NCBI GenBank assembly: GCA_027575805.1 | Contig: JANBPU010000053.1 | Span: 1 to 64,000, forward strand | Reading direction: 5' to 3' | DNA: 64,000 nt | From: Mycoemilia scoparia | Taxonomy: Eukaryota > Kickxellomycota > Kickxellomycetes > Kickxellales > Kickxellaceae | In this document: positions 1 through 10,272 of the stretch, one piece after another | Layout of the letters: each line of letters opens with the position of its first letter | Numbering within the stretch: the stretch's first letter is position 1 | Program-made: the position numbers and the translations under genes | The notes under the pieces: generated by a model | What the model saw: the letters and a program-made list of their open reading frames with translations, nothing else | The model's database searches: none | What the model was told of the DNA's origin: nothing

Positions 1-560
1 CTTGTTCCCCCCAGGGGTATTGCTTGGCTTCTCCTAGCCAGTCACTGGCTTGGAGGATAGCCCTGCTGTCCTTACCATGATGGAAAAGAATGATCTTAAA
101 TGGATAATAATAAGGTATAACTATAACTCTTCAAATCCTTTCAACCACAACTTTATTTCTAAATAAATAAAAGTATGGTTTTATAAAAGGTAATGAAGAT
201 AGCGAAACTCTTCATTAAACTAACTAAACTAATAAAAGACAAGTGAGGATTACAATCCTCATATCATAATCCTGATTGATCCAAGATCACTCTGAGCAAC
301 TAAAAGTTGTTCAGGGCGATCTTGAATCGTTCAGGACGAATTAATTCTATCTGGAATCATTCAGGGCAGACCATGTGGGCTATGGTCCAACAGCTATGAT
401 TCAGAATCATTCAGAATCATTCAGAATCATTCTGATCAACCAAGAACCATTCAGAATGATTCTGGATTATTGTATGTGGGTGTAAATAGTCATGGCCCAA
501 CAATAAAAAGAAAAGTAAGTAAGAAATGATAGTTTCAGGAAATGTAAGAAGAATTGAGTG
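1..560. repeat. AT-rich repeat tract, possible retroelement remnant
   Basis: No coding frame is supported here. From about 290 to 470 the sequence repeats variants of a 10-base unit TCAGAATCAT; three perfect copies lie at 401-430, with diverged copies on both sides. Two related strings, GGTCCAACA near 385 and GGCCCAACA near 494, flank the repeat. This could be the end of a long terminal repeat, but no partner copy or internal domain is visible in the window, so that reading is only inference. Confidence 0.4.
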
Positions 561-661
561 ATCTACTAGATTACTTGTTAACTATTAGTAAAGTTCATAT
601 GAATTTAATGCTTATTTGTACTGAGAAATTTCATTTTGGCCATAGACGCGAATAAAATCAT

Positions 662-732
662 GCCATTGTAGTGTAGAGGTATCACAACACGTTGTGGCCG
701 TGTTAACCCTGGTTCGATTCCAGGCAATGGCA
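662..732 (+). tRNA. tRNA-His (GUG)
   Basis: A full cloverleaf can be drawn. The acceptor stem pairs GCCATTG with CAATGGC. The anticodon stem pairs ACACG with CGTGT around the loop TTGTGGC, giving anticodon GTG for histidine. The T arm pairs CCTGG with CCAGG around TTCGATT. The discriminator base is A at 732. There is no intron. Histidine tRNAs gain an extra 5' G after transcription; the base before the acceptor stem here is T, so the G would be added enzymatically. Confidence 0.95.
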
Positions 733-831
733 GTTCCTTTCGCACATGTTTTGTCTATACATCCCTTCTTTTCTACTCAAGCATATAAAATCCACTCAAC
801 AAACAGATTTTTTTACTTTTAATGAATATGG

Positions 832-946
832 ATCAAAATTTTCGAAAGGTGACTTTTGGTGGCTAGCAACTATATAGTCAACCACAGCCAAATGTATGAC
901 CACCATTTATTATCAAATGCTTACACTTCAAAAATAGCCCCACATA
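832..946. mobile_element. Diverged family-A miniature element (copy A0)
   Basis: A relic of the miniature inverted-repeat family described at 24948. It keeps the left end (TTTTCGAAAGGTGA), the core string CACAGCCAAATG and the right end CTTCAAAAATAG. It lies between tRNA-His and the FIST gene. The rest of 733-1269 is AT-rich with no other signal. Confidence 0.6.
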
Positions 947-1269
947 TATTTCCCTCTTTTTCCTTTTACTATAAAAACACTCTTTTTATATTCATTAATC
1001 AATAAGGTTATTTTATAAGCAAATTCTCCAAAGCTTATAAATATTCCCGAGACAGATAAATCTGTGTATTGCTAATAAGCAATAGATGTGTGCCCTTGAG
1101 AAAATTAATGTGTTCGTCATGTGATTTTGAGGAGTATACTTATCAAAGCGCAAGTTTTAAAACCCATAAAAATTAATGATCAAGTCGCTATTTCTAACTA
1201 CAGTTTTTTAAAGGTGGCAATATTATCGTTTCAAACCATATTTACACACGTATCAACTAAATATTAAAA

Positions 1270-3088
1270 ATGTACTTTGGGTTGAGGTATGGTAACTCAA
1301 TGATCCCAGCAGCACGATTTTGTATAGCTACGAATATCAGCGTAGGGTCAAGGGCCTTATTTAACAAGAGGCATTTGTGGCTATCGGCGACTTCGACCAA
1401 CACAGATTTGACATCAGCAATAAACGGCGTTGCTAAAGACATTCAATCAATTATTCCAAAGTCCCTAGAAGGTGCTCCAGTCTCCATGTCATATGGCGAT
1501 GTATGTTTTGCCATAGTAACCCAAAATTACCACGGATCCGAAATAGATTTGCTACCACAAACCCTACAAAAAGCCTTAGGAGTTCCTTCAGTTCATGTTC
1601 TTGGAACAGTGGTAGATAAAATCATTGCAGCAAACAATTCTACAAGATTTTTATCTACTGGGTTATCGATTTTGTACCATAGAAACGAAGGAAATACCAA
1701 GGTAACACCGTTTTATTTTGGAGAAGAGAATCGCGCTAGATTGAAGACTAATAGTGTGGGGCGTTGGCACCGAAGCTATGACAAAAAACTTGATAATTCA
1801 AGTTTTTCAATACACCCCAAAATCGATTTGTTTGAGTCGGTTTCTAGGCCAGTATTTGGTGGATTGGTTCCAGATAATTTGCTTAAACTAGAAAAAGAGT
1901 AAGAATATGTAAAAGAATATATATTTATATGCTATTTAAGTGGTGTGAGCGAGCGTGTGTGAGATGTTTTTAACTAATATTTATATATTAACATAGCGAT
2001 GTTGACTTGATCTTGATGGCATCGGACAATGAATCAAGTCAGGTATTGGAATCTCTTGACAAACACTTCCCTAGTTCAACAAAAGTAAGCCCAAAAACAG
2101 CGTATCACGAAATTGTTGACTAGTAATTTTGATTGTCTTTGGCACAAATAACTTTATATAAATTGTTGAAATATAGATTGGAATTCAGGGAGTACAAACA
2201 CCATTCCTCAATGGCAGGGAATTTACGATATTTGGTGGAAAAGATGTTATAAATTCTAGTGGTGTCTCCGGAGTAGCCTTTTCGAAACTCAAGGACTCTT
2301 TCAGCGATCTATCTCTTTTGTACCCAACCCTAGTACCTATCAGTGAAAGCGTAAAGATATCAAGGTAAGACTTTCTAAAATGTATATTGTATTTTTATAC
2401 ACGAATTTAGGATTCTTTGACTAATCTTTTTGTGAAATGTTGATGTAGATGTCGCGGAAACGTGATCCTTGAGCTAGATAATTCGGATGCAGTCAAAGAA
2501 CTAATTCAGTTTTTGAAAAAGCATAGAACGGGGAGCAAGAGCACCGTAGCCTCGGATAAAAATGATATTAGCACAAGAGGAGAAGGAGGAGGAATCCGCG
2601 ACTGGGAAAACGAGCTGTATATCAAGGTTATTTGCAACCCAACTGATGAGGGATTATCTAATGACACAGCAATATACCAGATAACTGGCGGAGATCCAGG
2701 GCATGGTGGATTATTAGTTAATTCAACAAAAGAGTTTCAGGTTGGCCAGCGTGTGCAATTTTATATCCGTCAGCCATATAAAGAAACAAAATATGATTTT
2801 GATTTTGAAAGTACAAAGCCCTCAGGCCCTATAGTCTCATTCCTTTGCACACCACCCGAAGAAGTAGGATCAGCTGCTTCAAGCGATCTTCTTCAGACTG
2901 GTAGTGACAATATTGGCAAGGTGTTTGGAGGATCTAGTGAAAAGGGATTTATTTATGGCCGCCCTATCGTCAGATCACAAAAAGATTCCAACAACACATC
3001 TGGGTCAAGGTTTGAATCTGTTGCTGGGCAGGGATCAACCGAATGCTCTGTTTCACAAAGTTGCGTCCAGATATGCCTTTCTAATTAA
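1270..3088 (+). CDS. FIST-type ligand-sensing domain protein (FBXO22-like C-terminal domain)
   Basis: Proposed exons are 1270-1898, 1997-2084, 2177-2364 and 2449-3088. All junctions are GT-AG and the frame is continuous, giving about 514 residues. The first 35 residues are basic and hydroxylated, with few acids, like a mitochondrial presequence. The middle reads DVDLILMASD, and later parts give the string EGN/RGNVILELD before a C-terminal FGGSSEKGF segment. This order resembles the FIST N and FIST C domains of fungal and FBXO22-like proteins, which are thought to bind small ligands; the assignment rests on motif memory. No F-box is visible. The 3' end is uncertain. A second open stretch at 3162-3256 after a good acceptor reads like coding sequence, but no in-frame donor joins it. 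If it is used, the gene would overlap the 3' end of the convergent eIF2B alpha gene. Confidence 0.6.
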
Positions 3089-3236
3089 AGGTTGCAGTGT
3101 TTTATATCACAATTTACAATATATTATAATGGACTTTTACTTCTTTATTACTGATAACAGGATAGTGCAAATATGGACAAGTATTTAAGAGAGCTTGGAA
3201 ATTTAAGCCAGTACTTTGAAAAGACAGAGCCACATA

Positions 3237-5103
3237 CTACACATAGTAAAACTTGATAAGCTCATCGGATACGCCAGATGGGGTCATGACACCAAGATTT
3301 GTGAATAGGAAGGTGATATATTCTGGTGGGGTATAGTCTAGTGTTGGGTTCTGTAGCTACAAATATATAATATTGGCATAATATTATTAATATTGATTCG
3401 TTTGAGAGCACAAATAAAGAGCAAGTAACTCGAACGGGAAATACTGACCTGTATTTGACTTTCCAAGCTGGAAGAGGTGTCCTTTAAAGCATTCTTTTCC
3501 GATGCACCGTTCTGGATGTCATCGTCGTTATCGTTGTCACAGTCCTCAAAGGTAAGAAGAGCAGGGTTTGTCGATGGTAGATCGTATTGATTTAGAGGAT
3601 ACAATCTGACAAACTTGTAACTACAGGTAGTTTGTATTTAAGCAAATGTGTGTTTGTGTTATGGTCAATTCAAAATTATATAAGCACCTGATGTAATATG
3701 TTACCAACCTTTCTGTAAGAGCATAAAGTGGTTTCTTTGCTTCCTTTGCAACAATAGCCAGCTGATATGTTCCGACCTAACAGTTATCACAATATTCAAA
3801 AAGGGATTTAATCGTCAACACAATAAAAGTAGATCATGAGTTATAATAGTTGGAAAGACAACAAAGGGATGTGTATTTACCTTGTTAATAAGACCGCCAT
3901 TCTCTACCACGCCCTCAGCACCAACCAAAACCAGATCAACCTTCTCAATGATGTATCCAACTGCAGTGTCCAAGATAACCTTGGTAGGAATATCAAGCGA
4001 TCTAAGCTCCTGAGCCGTCTTTATGCTAAAGGGTTTCAAATTTCAGAGAGGGGCAGTGTTAGTAACGATATCATGCCCAGAATAATGACATAGTCCTTCT
4101 CTTATCAGATCAAAAGCTCACCCGCTGCAATCAGGCCTCGATTCAGTTACATAAACCCTAAATCTCTTATTTTGATCTGCTGCCTTCTTCAACAAGCTAA
4201 GGATAGCACGAGAGTACGAATGGACAAGAATAGTCTACAACCATCCAAAGCTCATCAGCAAATATTCTAACATATAATTCACATCTGCAGAGCAAAACTA
4301 ATAACCTACATGACCATCTCGTATGAACTGAGATCCGATTTTGGCTACGATATTACGATAATCTTTGGCTTCGTCAAGAAATTCATCAAGCTCTTTGAGC
4401 AGGCTTTGTTTACATTCCATGACATCCTATTCATGAATGCACATCTCAATGATCAGAACTTTTTATCTGGTATATTTGTACGTGATAACAACATAATAAT
4501 AATGATGGTGATCAAACTGTACTTACACCCAATGCCAGCTTCGTGGTTCTTCTCATAAATATATCACATCCAGCCGAGATAGAAATCGAGTTATTCAACG
4601 ATTCTTTAAGATGGCTAGCAACTTTAACGGCCTCCTCATTGAATTCGTGAATGGTCTTTGCTATAGTCGACCAATTCCACAAAAAATAAACGGCATTTAA
4701 TAAACCTGATCAAGCTGTCTTGAGTGTTATGTATGAGTATGTGCTTACATGTGTCGTGTTTGGTGTATTCCATCAAGGATCTAATCGCAGCGATGGGTGC
4801 TGGCATGTCCTAATAACGATATTCAGTTAAAAGTGAATTTGTAGTTTTCGCCATTAAATTGTGGGGTGAAAGGACCGGATTGAATTTGGATTAATAATAG
4901 CAGTCTATGCCATGTTAGTTTTACACTTACGGGGTTATTTTTTATAAGGCCATTATAGTGGCTGGTTATATCGAATTCTACCATATGAAAAAATGTAGAG
5001 TTTTAGAACCCAAAGATAATGGTAGCTATACATACAAATATTTATACATATATATTTATGTTGTATATTTACCATTAGTCACAGAAGTAGTAGTAAAAGA
5101 CAT
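3237..5103 (-). CDS. GCN3: Translation initiation factor eIF2B subunit alpha
   Basis: Ten exons on the minus strand: 5103-5073, 4977-4931, 4809-4749, 4660-4527, 4426-4310, 4234-4122, 4025-3881, 3776-3709, 3620-3449 and 3356-3237. All junctions are GT-AG, and the frame closes on 335 residues, close to the usual size (about 305-310) plus an insert. The alpha subunit is part of the regulatory half of eIF2B, the guanine nucleotide exchange factor for eIF2. It senses phosphorylated eIF2 in the cytosol. Recognisable strings include [48 protein letters not shown] and [15 protein letters not shown], which match the GCN3/IF-2B fold. Between the last two conserved blocks lies an acidic insert (DCDNDNDDD) not typical of the family. 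The first exon codes only ten residues. The gene converges on the FIST gene. Confidence 0.93.
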
Positions 5104-5802
5104 GTCTTGTTGATATTTACACAACCAGCTTATTTATGTGTATTGGAAATTATGCTTGATAATTTCTGGATAGTGATAGGTATTATCAATATAAATCGAT
5201 CTTTATTCAAGTATATGAAATCATAGCACATATTTGACACATACAAGATTATGGGGCTAAATAAAAATCACCAGCCAGATGTTGTACGGCAATGAGCTCT
5301 CACTTTTCTATTGCATGAAAATTTCATTTGTGTCATTTTTGGTAAACAAGCTATTCAACTTGCATAAATTGAATAATGCAAAGGCATACAGAGCTTTATT
5401 GAAAGAACAAGCTACTAAAGACAGATTAGTTCAAAGAAGTCCAATTCGCTCTGCAAATATCATTACCCATAACATGAAGCTTGTTTGTTTATATGAAACA
5501 CAGCTAATACAAATAATGTCTCGAATCTTTTGTGTTATTCATTTACCTTTAATATTTACATTGTTCTTTTGCATTTATATATACTGATAATCGTATAAAC
5601 ATTAACATTTAGGTGAATATAGTTTATATAATTCTTGCATACTATGCTAATACTCATTAGCCTATTCATACATTTGAATTCATTTGAAAAATACCACTTT
5701 GATGTGAATATAATTGATACCAAGGCTATAACACGAAAAGTTTAGCATAATTAACAACAATATACAGACTAATCTTTAAATAGACTTCAAAGAGAGAAAC
5801 GC
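5104..5802. other. Intergenic, no gene seen
   Basis: AT-rich spacer between the eIF2B alpha start and the 570-residue gene. The open frames present have no recognisable family, splice logic or codon signature. This stretch presumably holds both upstream regions. Confidence 0.6.
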
Positions 5803-7515
5803 ATGTATATAATGCATCTAGGACAAGAAAAAACAGGAGCAGGATACCCCAGGTCAAAAAGAGATGTATTGCTGAGTGTAGAAAAATCTGGTCAAAGCAA
5901 AAGTACTGGGCCACCAAAGAAGGCACCTCATAATATGGAACAAGTACCCGCGGACCTGGGATGGGAGATGGCTGGAACACAAAAACATATATCACAAAGG
6001 GAGCCATGGTTGAATGTCAAGAAAATCAATATAAGCAAAACAGCTCAAGTAAAAGATGCTACATTTGTCAATACAGAGCTAACTCACCCGGATTCAGGAT
6101 GGGGAACAGCGGAAACAGATGGTCATGCAATATTAAAGGGAGATCCTTGGTTGAATAGCATGAAGTCTGGTAGAAAGAAACCAATCAAAGTACAGCAGAA
6201 GCCACATACTAATAATATGGACTCAAGACCCGTGAGTCAACAATACGAAATAATAGGAGCACAAAGGCGTATAATAAATAATAATCCATTACTGAGTGGT
6301 GGCGAGTCTGAAAGTAGCAAAAATGGTAAAGATCAAGAGAAGTTGTTTGCCAATACCGGCCTAGCACCAGTAATGCAGTCTGGATCGAAAAGGAATGAAC
6401 CACAAAGGCACGCAATAATGCCAGATCCATGGTTCGATAGTGGAAAGTCGAAAAAAAATAAAAATCCTGAAGCGCGAGAGACACAGCTTGATGAAATGGG
6501 GCCAGGGCCAGGATGGGAAATAACAGAGGCTCGGAGACATATAATAAAAGGTGATCCATGGTTAACTCCTGGTAAATTCGGTAAAGGCAAAGGTACTGGA
6601 GCAAGAGAAAGGTTATTTGCCAATATGGGTCCGACCCCAATGTCATCAGGATCGGGGTGGTTAGAAAGCGATGACGAATTTAGTAGCAATAGTAACAAAA
6701 GGAAGGAGGATCCTTATGAAAAGTACAAAAACAAATGGATTCCACTTAAAGATGCAATGAATTATATAACAGACAATCCAAAGGGCGTAATAGTCGATCA
6801 CCCAGTTTTGAGAAATGCGCCTCCAGAGGAATTGGTCCAATATAATTCAGATGAGGCAGAAGGCATGAGCGAGAGCGAACTGTTTCCTGAATATACCATG
6901 CGGAAAAAGCAAGCACAGAAGGAAGCGCTGGCCAGACGTGCACAAAAATACGGTATTTTGGAAATAGATCAAAAGTATGACGAGGTTTTGGGTGAGAATC
7001 TACTTGGTGAAGACAGTAGTAGTAGCAGCAGCAGTAGTACTGGTACTATTGATAGTGATGATGGAATGTATGATATGGATATGAATTTCTATGATGAAGT
7101 GTTTGGGCATGGAAATTCAACATTAAATACCATGCGACCGGGCCATCCTAATACTAATGATGACTGGGCTGTATTGGCAAACTATCCTGATAATCCTACC
7201 ACCACTTCCACCACCACAAACGGCAGCAGTAGGAATTCTGCCTACAATAAAAATGCAGAGTCAATGTGTATCGATGATTCGGTATATGATGAAATATTTA
7301 ATGACACAACACCACAGAATGCAAACACCAATCCCTCTACACCCCCTCGTTACCAAAACAATCCTTTTATTAGCTCCGATATGATATCTAACAGAGTTGA
7401 TTCTGGCAGAATATATCGCGATTCCAGTAACAGGGATCCAGCCTCTATCGAGGACTTTTATGATGAAATCCTTGGTGATGTACAAAGCTTGCAGCTTGGA
7501 AGAAAATATTTGTAA
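5803..7515 (+). CDS. Unknown 570-residue protein with tandem W..PWL repeats and four YDE[VI][LF] motifs
   Basis: A single exon with no family that I recognise. The N-terminal half holds about five imperfect repeats of roughly 45-50 residues, centred near residues 54, 99, 147, 200 and 238. Each has a core like GWEITEARRHIIKGDPWL, followed by a lysine/glycine-rich linker and, in several, LFANxG. Residues 280-380 form a charged region with KYKNKWIPLKDAMNYI and an Ala/Arg/Lys-rich likely helix. The acidic C-terminal part, with a run of eight serines, carries four copies of the short motif YDE[VI][LF] at about residues 392, 430, 495 and 553, the last near the C-terminus. There is no signal peptide or membrane segment. 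The repeated short motif inside disordered sequence suggests a multivalent docking scaffold; this is inference. The first ATG of the frame was used; a second ATG lies three codons on. Confidence 0.7.
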   Translation: MYIMHLGQEKTGAGYPRSKRDVLLSVEKSGQSKSTGPPKKAPHNMEQVPADLGWEMAGTQKHISQREPWLNVKKINISKTAQVKDATFVNTELTHPDSGWGTAETDGHAILKGDPWLNSMKSGRKKPIKVQQKPHTNNMDSRPVSQQYEIIGAQRRIINNNPLLSGGESESSKNGKDQEKLFANTGLAPVMQSGSKRNEPQRHAIMPDPWFDSGKSKKNKNPEARETQLDEMGPGPGWEITEARRHIIKGDPWLTPGKFGKGKGTGARERLFANMGPTPMSSGSGWLESDDEFSSNSNKRKEDPYEKYKNKWIPLKDAMNYITDNPKGVIVDHPVLRNAPPEELVQYNSDEAEGMSESELFPEYTMRKKQAQKEALARRAQKYGILEIDQKYDEVLGENLLGEDSSSSSSSSTGTIDSDDGMYDMDMNFYDEVFGHGNSTLNTMRPGHPNTNDDWAVLANYPDNPTTTSTTTNGSSRNSAYNKNAESMCIDDSVYDEIFNDTTPQNANTNPSTPPRYQNNPFISSDMISNRVDSGRIYRDSSNRDPASIEDFYDEILGDVQSLQLGRKYL

Positions 7516-8146
7516 TTTTTACATGATACATTTATATGACGCATTAAATCTTTCAACATATCTTTTCATTATATAATATTCATATTTGTATCTCACCGAA
7601 TTTCACTACTGATCAGCCACACAATGGCTGTGGGCGGGTCCCAGCAAAATGTCCTAATAATCTGAACAATAGTTTTTAATGACGGCAAAAGTTCTGATGT
7701 ATGTTAAGATATATATTGTTCTTTCAGGGATGGTGTAAAACTGGCTTTTCCCTTGAATGTGTATATATTATTACTATTATTGTAATTTGATTCTTAACTA
7801 TTGCTTATTATTATTGTTTCTTTTGTTTGTATGTGTGTATGCACTTTTATTATAATTTTTGGGGGTCGTTTATGTTCAATTACTTGTGAAATAAAGCCAT
7901 CTCATCTATCATACTGTGCTTATTTTTAATTTTCAACACACTTGATTAACATGGGCTGTATTTAACTTGGCTAGATTGTTCAACTAAAGTCAAATTATCA
8001 CGTGCTAAACCCATAACCACACTATTATATCTAGCTAGGATAACTAACTAAATACTCCAATACAATCCTTTGTAATTGTCTTTGTGCATGTGTATTGGTA
8101 TTTCTTCTTAGTTATAAATATATATTTACCTTAAACAGAGCAAAAT
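7516..8146. promoter_or_regulatory. Intergenic; RTF1 upstream region with one CACGTG box
   Basis: AT-rich spacer. A perfect CACGTG palindrome lies at 7999-8004, about 143 bases before the RTF1 start. In fungi this core is bound by bHLH factors of the Cbf1 type. Binding here is only inferred. No gene is seen. Confidence 0.45.
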
Positions 8147-10167
8147 ATGCAACGCCAACAACAACAACAGGAAGATGACTTGGAGGGAGCCATTTTAGCG
8201 CTTTTTGATGGTGATGAGGCACCACAAGGCTCTGGTAGCCGCAAACTAGGCTCAGACGTAGATATAGAGTCTGATGGGCGCAGAAGACATGGCTCTGGAG
8301 GATCCAAGAGCAGGAAGCATAAGCACAGATCGGATAATGAGGACCTCAGTGATGATTACTCATCCAAAAGAAGAAAAAAGCAGGGGGACACAGGCAAGCA
8401 CCGCGAAGATGAAGAAGAGGATATGTCAAGCGATGCTATTGACGACTGGGATTCAGATTTGATGGGAGATGATAAAGACCGTGACTATCTTATGTCTCTG
8501 CCTGAATTTGAAAGAGAAAAGATCTTGGCAGACAGGCAAGAGCAGCGCGATATATTGATGGAACGTCGAGAACTAAAAAGAAGATTAAGGCGAGAAAGCG
8601 AAGGGGGATGGGCCAAAAAGAAAAAGCACCGTAATCTTTCTAGTGATAGCGAAGAGGAATATTCGGACAGAGCTAGTGCCCGCAAAAGGAAGTCCAGTAA
8701 GGGCGATAAACTTGGAGAGATTCGTAGGCGCAGGAATGAAAGAGAGCATGGTAAAAGAGTAAGTCATTGTTTTTACCAGACAGCTGTTTATAACAAAAAT
8801 GCATGTAAACCTTCTATTTGACTTGATAATTTCTGCATGTATATTTGTAAAACTTTAGTCTCGTGCATATGACGATGATTATTCGGACGAAGAAGGCTAT
8901 TTGAGCAGAGACGAAGAAGACGAAGATTCAAATGTTGTGTACGCTTCCTTATTGGACCTCAGCTCTATTAGAATGAAGAGAAATCAACTTGTAGACTGGG
9001 TATTTTTCCCCTTCTTCAAGAAAACTGTGATTGGATGCTTTATCCGAGTGAATATGGGCGAGGACAGCTCAGATTCCTACAAGATAGTCGAGATCAAGGA
9101 TGTGATTGAAAACACCAGCCCCTACACTGTAAATAATGTTGTTACAGACAAAAGATTGCGCCTAAGGGTTGGTAAACAAACAAGGGACATCGTCATCAAT
9201 ATCGTATCAAACAGTCCATTCACTGAGCAGGAGTTTGACGAATTCCAAAAAACGCTTCAACAAAACAAAGTAAAGCGACCAACCCTTGACCACGTAAAAA
9301 ATAAGATAAAGAGTTTACAAGCTGCGGCTTCCTATGCTTTGACTGATGCTGAGATTACCAAAATGGTCGAAGAAAGAAAGCGACTAAGACAGGTTCCTGA
9401 AAACATTGCCATGAAACGTGCTGATCTTCATCAAAGACGTGAAGCTGCCTTACACGCCGAAAACTATGAAGAATAAGTATCATCTCCTCTATTTTGATCT
9501 ATGTTTGATGACAGTTTTTGTGTACAAACTTTTATCATTGGTACTGACATTGGGTATAAATTTCCGTGTTTTTGTTTTTTACTCTAGAGAGGATTGAACA
9601 GGAACTTAATGAGCTAGATAGTAAGCCGAAGGGATTTGCTACACCAGCTAAGCACTTCCAACAAAGACCACAACAAGGTACACCAGCTGCTAGATTTCGA
9701 GGACCTGGTGGTACACCCTTATCCGGTGATGGATCAGCCAAACCTGGTAAGCTTATAAGACAGAGTGAACTTTGTATTACTGTAGTGCTTAATATTAATG
9801 GTCCATATTTTAAGCTATATTTGATACATTTTGTTTTGGCTTGTCTAGGGTTTGGCCCATTATCTGGTCCACAGAATTTGTAAGTACAGTCAAATTATAT
9901 AGCACCAATTTGACTACCCATTTATATTATCAATCATTATTTGCATACTTATAATACTAATGCTTACCTTTGTTATTTCCTACCATACATTATAGTCCTG
10001 GTCAGCTTGTGTTTGCCAAATCATTAAGCAGGGGCAAGTCTGTGGATTCCATGGTCGAAGATACGCCAAAACCACCGGTTATTATCCAAACAAAGGTCAA
10101 GACCACACCTGGATATACCGAATTAATGGCTGCCCCAGGATTTGACTTGAGTTTTGTTAAAATCTAA
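8147..10167 (+). CDS. RTF1: RNA polymerase II-associated factor RTF1 (Plus3 domain)
   Basis: Exons: 8147-8758, 8859-9472, 9592-9746, 9849-9879 and 9996-10167, about 527 residues. RTF1 is part of or associated with the Paf1 complex, which travels with RNA polymerase II and promotes H2B ubiquitylation. The N-terminal exon is charged (acidic/Lys/Arg/Ser) as usual. Exon 2 holds the Plus3 domain: SLLDLSSIRMKRNQL, then FFKKTVIGCFIRVNMG and YKIVEIKDVIE, with VGKQTRDIVINIVSNS after it. It ends in the helical stretch HQRREAALHAENYEE. Exon 3 resumes with IEQELNEL, so the helix clearly continues. The exon 2 donor is odd: at 9473 it reads ATAAGT where GTAAGT is expected, giving an AT-AG intron. Without that splice, translation stops at 9476 and the C-terminal third is lost. 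The other three introns are canonical. Confidence 0.88.
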
Positions 10168-10272
10168 CTTATTATTTATACACATTCACTTTCGAAAATC
10201 AGTTGCTTCAATATATATACTATATCATTTATATCTTATAATAATCTTGCTTTAAAGCTAAACAAGGTTAAA

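Noticed and set aside
401..430. TTC/GAA repeats as a heat-shock element array
   Set aside because: The TTC and GAA blocks are separated by one base and three bases in turn, not the two-base spacing needed by heat-shock factor.
6209..6698. Long minus-strand frames under the repeat protein
   Set aside because: They are antisense shadows produced by the repetitive codons of the 570-residue gene.
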